Positions 16,732-24,916 of a stretch of DNA of 64,000 nt are shown here, piece after piece. The position numbers and the translations under genes were made by a program. The stretch's first letter is position 1. Each line of letters starts with the position of its first letter. Source of the stretch: Bacillota bacterium. GTDB lineage: Bacteria; Bacillota; Clostridia; Lachnospirales; Lachnospiraceae. A model generated the notes under the pieces. The model saw nothing but the letters and a program-made list of their open reading frames with translations, searched no databases and was not told the DNA's origin. The stretch lies in the NCBI GenBank assembly GCA_023414875.1, contig JAEZMV010000016.1, positions 1-64,000 on the forward strand, read 5' to 3'.

Positions 16732-17607
16732 TTATAATACAAAATGGCTGATAACTGCTATGGTTCCGATTACGAAACAATAATAAGCAAAAAACTTAAA
16801 TTTCTTACCTCGGACAATAATAAGCATTGTTTTGATACTAATATATCCAACCGCTGCAGCTACTATTGTTCCAATCAGATAACTATATAAATCCGTTGTA
16901 GATACTGTTGCCATTGAAAAATCCTTTAGCTGTAATACAACCGCTCCGAGAACAGCCGGGATCGACATAATAAAGGAAAATTTCACTGCAAAGTCTTTAT
17001 CAAAGCTGAATAAAAGTGAGGTTGTAATTGTTGCTCCGGATCTGGATAGCCCGGGAAGAATTGCAAGACCTTGAGCTACTCCTACCAGTCCTGCCTCATG
17101 ATAACCAGCCTCAGCTTCTGTCTTCTTTCCAGCTTTAACACGATCTGCTATCAAGAGAAGAAGTCCTGTCAATACCAGGCATAGCCCCGGTACCAATAAG
17201 GCTGCTCCTGCAACTTCGATCATATCCTCAAACACCACTCCGATGATACCGGTCGGTATTGTGGCAACGATAATTAACATTACAAATCTGCGGTAAGGTG
17301 TAGAAACTACTTTCTTATATTTCACTTTACCGGGGGATGAAGAATTTCTTAACAATCGTCCAAGATTGCAGAACAAATCTACGGTCATTCTTAATCCTTC
17401 CAGAACCAATTCCCATATATCCTTCCAAAAGGCTATAAAAATCGCGATTAAGGTACCTAAGTGCAATAATACATCAAACAGTAAGCCTGTATCAGTTTCC
17501 ATATGTAAGATATGTTTCATCAGTGCTAGATGTCCATCACTACTGATTGGTAAAAACTCAGCAATCCCTTGTACGATTCCCATAATAACAGATTTAAATA
17601 AATCCAT
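16732..17607 (-). CDS. uppP: Undecaprenyl-diphosphate phosphatase
   Basis: UppP (BacA) recycles the C55 lipid carrier of cell-wall synthesis at the membrane and gives bacitracin tolerance. The 291-residue, about eight-segment membrane protein has the signature E-F-L-P-I-S-S-D-G-H-L near residue 17 (the usual motif has S-S-T-G-H-L) and the second active-site motif G-L-S-R-S-G-A-T near 190. ATG 17607 follows GGGGGG. Its stop is 16 bases from the ftsK start, so the genes are co-transcribed. Confidence 0.95.
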   Translation of the reverse strand: MDLFKSVIMGIVQGIAEFLPISSDGHLALMKHILHMETDTGLLFDVLLHLGTLIAIFIAFWKDIWELVLEGLRMTVDLFCNLGRLLRNSSSPGKVKYKKVVSTPYRRFVMLIIVATIPTGIIGVVFEDMIEVAGAALLVPGLCLVLTGLLLLIADRVKAGKKTEAEAGYHEAGLVGVAQGLAILPGLSRSGATITTSLLFSFDKDFAVKFSFIMSIPAVLGAVVLQLKDFSMATVSTTDLYSYLIGTIVAAAVGYISIKTMLIIVRGKKFKFFAYYCFVIGTIAVISHFVL

Positions 17608-17712
17608 TGTAGCCCCCCATTTTCACATATATTTGTATCGCTACTAATATAAGTAAAATCGTCTCCGAAATTAATTATACCTTTAATAAAAATGATATGC
17701 AAGACTAAATAA

Positions 17713-17752
17713 ATAAGTCCGTTATATGGGATTTTTCCATTTAACGGACCTT
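17713..17752 (-). terminator. Terminator after ylzJ
   Basis: Stem GTCCGTTATATGG (17717-17729) pairs with CCATTTAACGGAC (17737-17749) with one mismatch. On the minus strand it is followed by TTATTTATTT. It separates tepA-ylzJ from uppP-ftsK. Confidence 0.65.
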
Positions 17753-17756
17753 TCTA

Positions 17757-17999
17757 TTATTTTTTATAACTTTTCCCGGGGAGATATTGTTCATTTAGGT
17801 AGTCCTTCATATCGGTTGAATTGATATGCTCAATAATATCATTGTCACCATTTCTTCTGGTTACGATTCTACCGTTTGGTAATAATACTTCCTTAAATTG
17901 AGGTATTGCTTCCTTATCCTCTTCTTTCTCACTCCTACTGGAATCAAACATTCCCGGAACCGCATAAATACGTTCTAATGGTCTTACTGTGTACAGCAT
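17757..17999 (-). CDS. ylzJ: YlzJ-like small protein
   Basis: An 80-residue protein of unknown function. Its N-terminal M-L-Y-T-V-R-P-L-E and the L-L-P-N-G-R-I-V block are the recognisable YlzJ-like features. Its place directly behind a tepA gene and ahead of an FtsK/SpoIIIE gene is the same as in Bacillus subtilis, which supports the name. ATG 17999 has GGAGAGGG 9 bases upstream; a TTG at 18008 overlapping the tepA stop is an alternative start. Confidence 0.75.
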   Translation of the reverse strand: MLYTVRPLERIYAVPGMFDSSRSEKEEDKEAIPQFKEVLLPNGRIVTRRNGDNDIIEHINSTDMKDYLNEQYLPGKSYKK

Positions 18000-18004
18000 A
18001 CTGA

Positions 18005-19054
18005 TCAACCCTCTCCTTTTTTTGCATCAATCATTTCATTGATTTTACTTAAAGCCTCCTTGATGCCCCCAACTGAATCAATAATACCTTTTTTTACAGT
18101 TTCCTCACCCACAAGAATGGAACCGACATCCTTAGCCAACTGCTTTATATCCAACATAAGATCTCTGAAGCTGTTATAATCAATACTGGAATGAGATACC
18201 ACAAAGTTAATAATCCGGTCCTGTATTTTTTCAAAATACTCAAAGGTTTGGGTGACACCAATAACCGTGCCATTCATACGTACCGGATGAATAATCATCG
18301 TAGCCGTCGGAACGATGTAGCTATAGTCTGCAGAGACTGCAAGCGGAACTCCAATGGAATGTGAGCCTCCTAGAACCAAGGAAACCGTTGGTTTGCTTAA
18401 GGACGCAATCATTTCCGCTATCGCAAGACCCGCCTCGACATCACCTCCGACCGTATTAATCAGGATAAGCAAACCGTCGATTTCGTTACTGTCTTCAATT
18501 GCAGCTAACTGAGGTAAAACATGTTCGTATTTTGTAGTTTTATTATGCTGAGGTAGTACCTCATGTCCTTCTATTTCACCAATAATTGATAACAAATGAA
18601 TTTTATGCTCCTTTTTACCGTTTTCTAAAACAGTCTGACCATATTCACTTATTTTATTATCTTTTAAATCTTCATTTTCTTTAATAACCTTTTCTTTTTC
18701 TTCATTTTCTTGTGTCTTTTCCTTCTTATCACCACGTCCACTATCATCCTTAGTCTTTCTCTCCCTTGAAGCCTCCTGTTGATCCATGCTTTGCTGCTGA
18801 TCTACGTTTTGCTGCTGATCTACGTTTTGTTGCTGATCTACGTTTTGCTGCTGATCTATGCTTTGTTGCTGATTTACGCTTTGCTGTTGATCTACGTTTG
18901 GCTGCTGATTTACACTTAGCTGTTTTGCATCCTGACGTTGTATTTCCGATTGTAGATTATTTTGCTGTCGATTCGCTTGAGACTGTTTCAATTGCTGCCG
19001 GTTGTTTTGATTTGTATCTTGCATAGCAATTTCCGTTAATAAATCCTTTTGCAT
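18005..19054 (-). CDS. tepA: ClpP-class serine protease TepA with a glutamine-rich N-terminal insert
   Basis: TepA is a cytosolic ClpP-fold protein linked in Bacillus to translocation and spore functions. Here residues about 10-110 are low-complexity, dominated by seven-residue repeats of the type N-V-D-Q-Q-Q, followed by a Lys/Glu-rich linker. The ClpP-like core starts near 145, with T-V-G-G-D-V-E-A-G near 205 and the G-G-S-H-S-I-G block carrying the presumed nucleophile serine near 233. I-I-H-P-V (near 260) supplies the histidine. The core length is normal; the N-terminal tail is the unusual part. ATG 19054 follows GAGGAG. The stop overlaps the ylzJ region by a few bases. Confidence 0.88.
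   Translation of the reverse strand: MQKDLLTEIAMQDTNQNNRQQLKQSQANRQQNNLQSEIQRQDAKQLSVNQQPNVDQQQSVNQQQSIDQQQNVDQQQNVDQQQNVDQQQSMDQQEASRERKTKDDSGRGDKKEKTQENEEKEKVIKENEDLKDNKISEYGQTVLENGKKEHKIHLLSIIGEIEGHEVLPQHNKTTKYEHVLPQLAAIEDSNEIDGLLILINTVGGDVEAGLAIAEMIASLSKPTVSLVLGGSHSIGVPLAVSADYSYIVPTATMIIHPVRMNGTVIGVTQTFEYFEKIQDRIINFVVSHSSIDYNSFRDLMLDIKQLAKDVGSILVGEETVKKGIIDSVGGIKEALSKINEMIDAKKGEG
18782..18912. repeat. 21-bp coding repeat in tepA (Q-rich heptapeptide)
   Basis: About six copies of a 21-bp unit (plus strand GCTGATCTACGTTTTGCT and variants), each encoding a seven-residue Q-Q-Q-x-V-D-type unit. The array is in frame and tolerated, which implies a flexible tail rather than part of the fold. 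Copy number is likely to vary between strains. Confidence 0.85.
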
Positions 19055-19203
19055 GATTTACTCCTCTTTTCTTCAAATTCTATCTTCAGATATTATTATT
19101 GCAAATAAGAAGAATTACTAATTCAGTAATTCCTCCCAAGGAATACATCCCATATTTAGAAATCCTCAGGAATAAGTATAAAAATAAATTTTTTACAGTG
19201 CAC

Positions 19204-19258
19204 AAAAAACAGGAAGGGATAATTACAGATATATTTTTCGTAATTATTCCTTCCTATT
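19204..19258 (-). terminator. Terminator of the ArAE-type exporter gene
   Basis: A 16-bp stem (19211-19226 with 19240-19255, one mismatch) is followed on the minus strand by GTTTTTTGTG, 30 bases behind the stop of the gene at 19288. Confidence 0.8.
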
Positions 19259-19287
19259 ATGTGATAAAGATATCTTTTTATACCCTG

Positions 19288-20544
19288 TTAATAAGGAGAC
19301 CAATAAGATTTCATGTTTTTGTTTTCTAACTCTTTAATAAAATTTCGTTTCAACAATAAAAAATACTCTAATTCCTTTAAAATTTGATAAAGTATTGCAC
19401 GATATTCAAATTCTTCTCTTGTAATCGGAAGCGGTTCCCTTCGGTAATGCTCCTGAAGCTCCTCCAGTTCTTTTAATAACCCTTTTACATTATTCAGCTC
19501 ATGAAAGGATTCTGCAATATTCTCCAAGAATTCGGCAATTGGATAAGTCTGTCTCAGTATCACGGGAATATGTTTTATATTTTCAGCAACATTTTTTAGT
19601 ACTTCAATTTGCAATTTTCTCATTTCCAAGTAAGATACCAGGTATTTCGTATTGCTTTGTAACGTATTACCTGCATCCTCATATGCCTTCTTTAAGAGAT
19701 TGTCTAACATATGTTCCAGTTTTATGAAATTAGGTGGGGAAGCTTGTTCATCTTGTGCTAAGTGCTCCGTTTTTTCTCTATCCTTTAATTTATCTTTAAA
19801 ATCATTTTTTAATTTATCTTTTAATTTAACTTTTGCTATTTCTTCTGTTATAAATTCAACTCTATCATTAAGTTTATCTTTTGTTATGTTATTTGTGCTA
19901 TCTTTCATATTGTCTTGAGTAAAAATATTAGGAGAATAATCAAGTAAATCCGTATCCATGATTCTTTTACCAATATTTTGATTTTGAATTAAGCAGGAGT
20001 CCTTTTCCTGAAGCATATGCGAAAGCTCCCTCAGAGTTGCTTTTATCTCCTCCTCTAGGAGTATTTGATCCCTTCGTATAAGTTCACGGTATCTTGGCAT
20101 GATTAAATTCAACATAATACCAATTACCATACCAATTACCAACAAACCAACTTCATTTAGGATAAAGGATATATCCATAGTCTTTTCAATAAGAAAATGT
20201 GTCATAAGTACCGCATTCATGGATAGTCCATCCTTAAGCCCCAGTAAACTACATACTCCGGCAAATAAAAATATGATTCCTCCAAAGGTAAAGGCCGAAT
20301 AACCAAAGATGCGAAACATCACATAGGTAATGCTTACTGCGATGATAAAGGCAGTAAATCTTCTAAGAGCAATATAAATTGTCTCTTTCTTCGTATTCTG
20401 AATCGTTAGTAATGTAATGATACCGGCAGAGGGACTGTAAGCAAGACCCAAGCTTTGAGCCAGGATAATAGCGATGGCTGAACCGATACCTGTTTTTAGC
20501 AGAAAAAGTATATTCACTTTATTTAATTTATTTGTTGATTTCAT
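19288..20544 (-). CDS. Aromatic acid exporter family (ArAE/FUSC-like) membrane protein
   Basis: A 418-residue protein with five or six membrane segments in the first about 150 residues, matching the N-terminal half of the aromatic acid exporter family (DUF939-like, YqjA-type). A long cytosolic helical C-terminus follows. The family is thought to export aromatic or other small acids, but function here is unproven. Residues about 195-260 are a Lys/Asp-rich low-complexity insert with K-D-K-L-K repeats that is absent from typical relatives and looks like a slippage expansion. ATG 20544 follows AGGAGA. It is a single-gene transcript. Confidence 0.72.
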   Translation of the reverse strand: MKSTNKLNKVNILFLLKTGIGSAIAIILAQSLGLAYSPSAGIITLLTIQNTKKETIYIALRRFTAFIIAVSITYVMFRIFGYSAFTFGGIIFLFAGVCSLLGLKDGLSMNAVLMTHFLIEKTMDISFILNEVGLLVIGMVIGIMLNLIMPRYRELIRRDQILLEEEIKATLRELSHMLQEKDSCLIQNQNIGKRIMDTDLLDYSPNIFTQDNMKDSTNNITKDKLNDRVEFITEEIAKVKLKDKLKNDFKDKLKDREKTEHLAQDEQASPPNFIKLEHMLDNLLKKAYEDAGNTLQSNTKYLVSYLEMRKLQIEVLKNVAENIKHIPVILRQTYPIAEFLENIAESFHELNNVKGLLKELEELQEHYRREPLPITREEFEYRAILYQILKELEYFLLLKRNFIKELENKNMKSYWSPY

Positions 20545-20840
20545 CGTTTCTCCTTTCCCATATCTGATAATATTCTGAACATCATAGCGATATGTTTTCA
20601 GATCTTGTTTTCTGTATGAAGTAATAAGCTAAAAATTTATATATTATTTTCAAATTTCTAATGTAATGTTTGTTGTTGTAGGGTTATTTACCTACTATTC
20701 TTCTTTATTATCCCCTATCATATCAATAAAGTTATGTCATATCAATAGTTTACTATTACTAACATGTGTTCTTCGTTTATCATGTGCTCCTCTTATCTTT
20801 CTCTTAAGTTTACTCTAAAATAATACATTTTCTGATTTTA

Positions 20841-20882
20841 ATATGACGTTGTATTGTCATATTTAATCTGATAGAATATAAC
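20841..20882 (+). promoter_or_regulatory. Promoter of the WYL regulator with an overlapping 22-bp palindrome
   Basis: TTGTCA (20854-20859) and TATAAC (20877-20882) are 17 bp apart. A palindrome, ATATGACG-N6-TGTCATAT (20841-20862), covers the -35 box. The same palindrome recurs at 21810-21831 behind this gene, which suggests an operator for the WYL protein and negative autoregulation. The remainder of the 20545-20840 gap is AT-rich without a visible gene. Confidence 0.6.
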
Positions 20883-20907
20883 TAATATAGAACAGGTGGA
20901 GTGATTT

Positions 20908-21822
20908 ATGCAAATTAATAGACTATTTGAAATCGTATATATTCTTATGAATAAGAAAACTGTAACCGCAAAGGAATTATGTGTGCATTTTGAAGTATCA
21001 CAAAGAACGATATATCGTGATATAGAGACCTTATGCCAAGCAGGTATCCCTATCTATACCAGCAAAGGAAAAGGTGGCGGTATAGGACTCATGGAGAATT
21101 TTGTTCTGAACAAATCAGTACTATCTGTCCAGGAGCAAAGTGATATACTTTCTGCCTTACAAGGCCTTAAGGCTACGAATTATGCTGAAACCGACCAGGT
21201 ATTAACAAAGCTGAACTCATTGTTTGGCGATCATAATACCGACTGGATCGAAGTTGATTTTTCCTATTGGAACAGCAGTGAGGAAGATAAGAATAAATTT
21301 CACCAACTGAAAGGTGCGATTATAAACCGTAAAATCATTCAATTTGATTATTTTAATTCCTATGGTCAGGAATCCCGCCGGAGCATTGAGCCAAAAAAAC
21401 TGACCTTTAGGGGACAGGCTTGGTATTTATATGGTTATTGTAAAGATAAGAAAGATTTTAGATATTTTAAAATATCCCGAATCAAGAACTTAATTGTCAC
21501 TACGGAAGTATTCAGCATTTCAGCGCCGCTAAAATCCGAGGAAGTAAAGACACCGCCCGAAACTCATCATATGATTGATATATTGCTTAAGGTAGATGCT
21601 ACAATGGCATATCGGGTTTTTGACGAATTTCCACAGGAAGCCATCGAAAGAAATGAAGATGGGAGCTTTCTGGTTCATGCTAGATTACAGGCTGGAAGCT
21701 GGATTATCGGCTATCTTATGTCCTATGAAGATCAACTTGAAGTTTTGGAACCTGCCAAGCTACGAAATGAGATGCTGAATACATTTAAAAATGCAATTAA
21801 AAAATATAAATATGACATTTAG
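20908..21822 (+). CDS. YafY-type transcriptional regulator (HTH + WYL domain)
   Basis: A 304-residue regulator. Residues 1-60 form a winged HTH-11 domain (V-T-A-K-E-L-C-V-H-F-E-V-S-Q-R-T-I-Y-R-D). Residues about 140-215 form the WYL ligand-binding domain with the motif W-Y-L-Y-G-Y preceded by the E-P-K-K-L block. A WYL C-terminal extension follows. WYL domains sense small ligands or nucleic acids; the ligand is unknown. ATG 20908 follows AGGTGGAG. Palindromes on both sides suggest that it controls itself and the downstream GyrI-like gene. Confidence 0.9.
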   Translation: MQINRLFEIVYILMNKKTVTAKELCVHFEVSQRTIYRDIETLCQAGIPIYTSKGKGGGIGLMENFVLNKSVLSVQEQSDILSALQGLKATNYAETDQVLTKLNSLFGDHNTDWIEVDFSYWNSSEEDKNKFHQLKGAIINRKIIQFDYFNSYGQESRRSIEPKKLTFRGQAWYLYGYCKDKKDFRYFKISRIKNLIVTTEVFSISAPLKSEEVKTPPETHHMIDILLKVDATMAYRVFDEFPQEAIERNEDGSFLVHARLQAGSWIIGYLMSYEDQLEVLEPAKLRNEMLNTFKNAIKKYKYDI

Positions 21823-21831
21823 TTGTCATAT
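21810..21831 (+). promoter_or_regulatory. Second copy of the putative WYL-regulator operator
   Basis: ATATGACA-N6-TGTCATAT is a perfect palindrome with the same 8-6-8 spacing as the copy at 20841. It overlaps the stop codon of the regulator gene and contains a TTGTCA box on its right arm. It lies 105 bases before the GyrI-like gene. No good -10 box sits at the right distance, so it may act as a roadblock or on a non-consensus promoter. Confidence 0.55.
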
Positions 21832-21935
21832 TACGTATGGTAACATTGATTTATCATAACATATGAAACGAGGATGAACGCCCTTATTGGCTTACTAATT
21901 GTGTCTTATGTAATATTAGAAAGGATGATTTATCA

Positions 21936-22604
21936 ATGGAAAAAATCGATTTCAAAAAATCAAATAAGGAGCTTTACGCGCCTAAGAATGAACCCTCTGT
22001 GGTTACGGTTCCTGCAATGAACTTTATTATGGTGGACGGACATGGCAATCCTAATGATTCAAACGGGGAATATCAAAATGCCATCGAACTGCTCTATACT
22101 CTCTCCAATATAATCAAGTTTAGCAGATTAGCCGACTCCAAGAAAACAAACAACGAGCACTTTATAAATTATAAAGTCGCTCCTTTAGAGGGATTATGGT
22201 GGCTGAATGATCAGAGCGACATGGATTTTTCTCAAAAAAGTAAATACTGCTGGACCTCTATGATTCGACAGCCGGACTTTATTACAGAGGATCTGTTTAA
22301 TCACGCGAAAGAAGAGGCAAGAAAGAAAAAGCCTAATCTTGAGGTTTCTAACGCCAGATTCCTATCCTTTGAAGAAGGTCTCTGTGTTCAATGCATGCAT
22401 ATCGGTACTTATGATACAGAACCAGCAACGATTGCAAAAATTGATACATTTATTCAAGAAAACGGTTTTTCCTATGACATCGGTTCCTTACTGCCGGACG
22501 GTAGTATCCGAAGACATCACGAAATATATTTGAATGATCCAAGAAAAGTAAATCCTGCAACTATGAAAACCATCCTGCGACACCCAGTAAAAAAGATATC
22601 ATAA
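21936..22604 (+). CDS. GyrI-like small-molecule-binding domain protein
   Basis: A 222-residue stand-alone GyrI-like protein without a DNA-binding domain. The fold's duplicated strand-helix pattern is suggested by the N-terminal V-P-A-M-N-F-I-M-V-D-G-H-G-N-P block and the C-terminal H-H-E-I-Y-L-N-D-P-R motif, which is typical of the YafY-neighbour subgroup. Such proteins bind or hydrolyse small, often toxic, compounds. ATG 21936 follows AAAGGA. Its position directly behind a WYL regulator with a shared palindrome suggests that it is a target. Confidence 0.82.
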   Translation: MEKIDFKKSNKELYAPKNEPSVVTVPAMNFIMVDGHGNPNDSNGEYQNAIELLYTLSNIIKFSRLADSKKTNNEHFINYKVAPLEGLWWLNDQSDMDFSQKSKYCWTSMIRQPDFITEDLFNHAKEEARKKKPNLEVSNARFLSFEEGLCVQCMHIGTYDTEPATIAKIDTFIQENGFSYDIGSLLPDGSIRRHHEIYLNDPRKVNPATMKTILRHPVKKIS

Positions 22605-22663
22605 GCCTCATAAAATACCGAATTATATTATTAAAAAGAACCACCTTGATTGGAGGAAATGTA

Positions 22664-23422
22664 ATGGAAATAATCACTGTTAATTCATCCAACATACATA
22701 GTGAACATGTCTGTTGCGCTATTAGCGAAAAAAAGGGGGAAGCCTGTGTTGCAAGCCGAAAAGCCTGGATTAAGAGTCAACTTTGTGATGGCTTGGTGTT
22801 TAAGAAGTTAAATGTAAACGGCAAAGTATTTATCGAGTATCTTCCTGCTGAAAATGCCTGGTGTCCGATAGATGCACCGGGTTATCTCTTCGTTAAATGC
22901 TTTTGGGTATCCGGTCAGTATAAAGGAAAGGGTTATGCTGATCAGCTCCTTGAGGAGTGCATCAAGGATGCTAAAGCGGGGGGAAAGAATGGTCTGGTCA
23001 TCCTATCCTCCGCAAAAAAGATGCCCTTTTTATCTGATCCGAAATACTTAAAGTATAAGGGTTTTTTAACTGCTGATACTGCTTCTCCCTACTTTGAACT
23101 GTTATATCTGCCCCTGTCTGATCATGCACCAAAACCAGTATTTAAGGATTGCTGCCGTCAAGGCATAATTGAGGATAAAGGTTTTGTATTATATTACTCC
23201 GATCAATGTACTTATCCCGATAAATATGCCAACCTGATTGCTAATATCGCCAAGGAAAACGGAGAAAGGCTTCAGTTGATTAAGTTACTAACCAGAGAAC
23301 AGGCGAAAGCTGCACCCTCTCCCTTTACCATCTATAGCTTATTTTATAATGGTAAATTCATTACCCATGAAATACAGTCAGAATCTAAATTTTTAAAGCT
23401 ACTGAAAGGGCAGAATGCATGA
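22664..23422 (+). CDS. GNAT acetyltransferase fused to a YoaP-like domain
   Basis: A 252-residue protein with an N-terminal GNAT domain (acetyl-CoA loop G-Q-Y-K-G-K-G-Y-A near residue 88) and a C-terminal YoaP-like domain (about residues 150-252) that contains several cysteines. An in-frame TTG at 22646 precedes the GGAGG site, so ATG 22664 is the start. Its stop overlaps the start of the radical SAM gene by four bases (ATGA), so the two are translationally coupled and probably act together. Substrate unknown. Confidence 0.8.
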   Translation: MEIITVNSSNIHSEHVCCAISEKKGEACVASRKAWIKSQLCDGLVFKKLNVNGKVFIEYLPAENAWCPIDAPGYLFVKCFWVSGQYKGKGYADQLLEECIKDAKAGGKNGLVILSSAKKMPFLSDPKYLKYKGFLTADTASPYFELLYLPLSDHAPKPVFKDCCRQGIIEDKGFVLYYSDQCTYPDKYANLIANIAKENGERLQLIKLLTREQAKAAPSPFTIYSLFYNGKFITHEIQSESKFLKLLKGQNA

Positions 23423-24312
23423 ACACCATCCCTGCAAAAACCATACTGTCTAAAAAGACGGATAACTCCTGGTTCGGATGCGATTATAATATGAATATAT
23501 ACAAGGGTTGCTGCCATGGTTGCATTTATTGTGACAGTCGAAGTGATTGTTATCAAATTCACGATTTTGATACAGTCCGAGCCAAGGAGAATGCAATAGA
23601 AATTATAGAGGAAGAATTGAGAAGAAAAATTAGGACCGGGGTAATCGGAACCGGTGCGATGAGTGATCCCTATAATCCCTTTGAAGAAACCTTCCAGTTA
23701 ACTAGAAAGGCTCTCGAATTAATAGATACGTATCATTTTGGAATAGCTATTGCGACTAAGAGCAATCTGATCACTCGTGATATTGATGTATTGAAGCGAA
23801 TCAAAGAACATTCTCCGGTGATATGCAAGATAACGATTACTGCAATTGATGATGCACTTAGTAAAAAAATTGAGCCCAATGTTTGTGAATCCTCCAAGCG
23901 GCTGGAAGCCATCGCTGAGCTTTCGGAGGCCGGAATCTTTGCAGGAGTTCTCATGATGCCCCTACTTCCTTCCCTCACAGATACACCGGAAAATGTAAGA
24001 GGTATCATTCAGTCCGCCCATAAAAACGGCGCCAAATTTATCTACTCCCTCTTTGGTGTTACCCTTCGTTTAGGTCAAAGGGAATATTTCTATCAAGCAC
24101 TTGATCATATCTTTCCTGGTCAGAACCTTAAACAGACCTATATGAAGTTATGTGGATCCTCCTATGAATGCCACAGCCCAAAAGAGAAAGAGCTTCATAA
24201 GATCTTTACCGAGGAATGTCAGAAGTTAGGTATCCTATATCAGATGAAGGATATCATAAATGCTTATCAACAAAACTATAATTATCATCAGTTATCATTG
24301 TTTGATATATAA
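23419..24312 (+). CDS. Radical SAM protein of the spore-photolyase (SPL) family
   Basis: A 297-residue radical S-adenosylmethionine enzyme. The iron-sulfur cluster motif is C31-x3-C35-x2-C38, and the G-A-M-S-D-P-Y-N-P block near residue 80 is the hallmark of the SPL-like group. These enzymes use a 5'-deoxyadenosyl radical, but most members outside true spore photolyase have no known substrate. True SplB is longer and has a conserved extra cysteine after the radical domain, so this is probably not the DNA repair enzyme. It is coupled to the GNAT/YoaP gene. Confidence 0.85.
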   Translation: MNTIPAKTILSKKTDNSWFGCDYNMNIYKGCCHGCIYCDSRSDCYQIHDFDTVRAKENAIEIIEEELRRKIRTGVIGTGAMSDPYNPFEETFQLTRKALELIDTYHFGIAIATKSNLITRDIDVLKRIKEHSPVICKITITAIDDALSKKIEPNVCESSKRLEAIAELSEAGIFAGVLMMPLLPSLTDTPENVRGIIQSAHKNGAKFIYSLFGVTLRLGQREYFYQALDHIFPGQNLKQTYMKLCGSSYECHSPKEKELHKIFTEECQKLGILYQMKDIINAYQQNYNYHQLSLFDI

Positions 24313-24406
24313 GAAGCCTATACTATCTTTATCAGCAGTTTAGTAATGTAACTGATGCATTTGATGTAACAAACTTCTATCTAATACTTGATTAGGAGGA
24401 AATGAA

Positions 24407-24766
24407 ATGGTTAAACAAGCAAAAGACAAAAATGATGTGGATGAGTTATTCAAAATTTATTTTAGTTGTATAAAGGGAAGATACTTTTCCGAAGCATTAA
24501 AAGCGTTTGAAATTTATGATGGCTACGGACATGAGTGTGTATGCTGTAGTCTTGCTAGTACTTATCAGTCTTGGGAGGAAGGATACTTTGGTGAAACTGG
24601 TGTAAAAATTAGCATAGATTACCCTGCCGTGTCTACAGATACAATAGCAATAGTTACTAATGAGGAATTTTACAAGTACATTGCTGAAGAAAGTAAAAAA
24701 TACCCTGATTTAAGTATGGAGATAAATAAGGCTTTGGAAGGTATAAGAAAGAGATTAAACCTGTAG
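24407..24766 (+). CDS. CdiI-type ribonuclease-toxin immunity protein
   Basis: A 119-residue acidic protein. The pattern K-I-Y-F near 16, G-R-Y-F-S-E-A-L, G-Y-G-H-E-C-V-C-C-S near 40-50, E-E-G-Y-F-G-E-T-G-V-K and F-Y-K-Y matches, from memory, the family of immunity proteins paired with contact-dependent ribonuclease toxins. Such proteins bind and block a cognate toxin in the cytosol. No toxin gene is nearby on either side; the IS110 remnant begins about 80 bases downstream. ATG 24407 follows AGGAGG. Family assignment is by recall only. Confidence 0.6.
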   Translation: MVKQAKDKNDVDELFKIYFSCIKGRYFSEALKAFEIYDGYGHECVCCSLASTYQSWEEGYFGETGVKISIDYPAVSTDTIAIVTNEEFYKYIAEESKKYPDLSMEINKALEGIRKRLNL

Positions 24767-24916
24767 ACGAGTAGACTAACTATTAAAAGTCAAGTTAAAA
24801 TTTAATATTTTCAAAAACTAATATTGCATAATTCTTAAATTCTATGAACATTGAAAACTGCATGACAATAAGAGCATCTATAAGGTGCTCAAAAAGAGAG
24901 TTTAGAAAGACTTTTA

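Noticed and set aside
18766..19026. Alanine/aspartate-rich frame opposite tepA
   Set aside because: Antisense shadow of the glutamine-rich repeat; no ribosome binding site.
23419..24312. Radical SAM gene as true spore photolyase
   Set aside because: It is shorter than SplB and sits in a different context; only the family-level similarity is supported.
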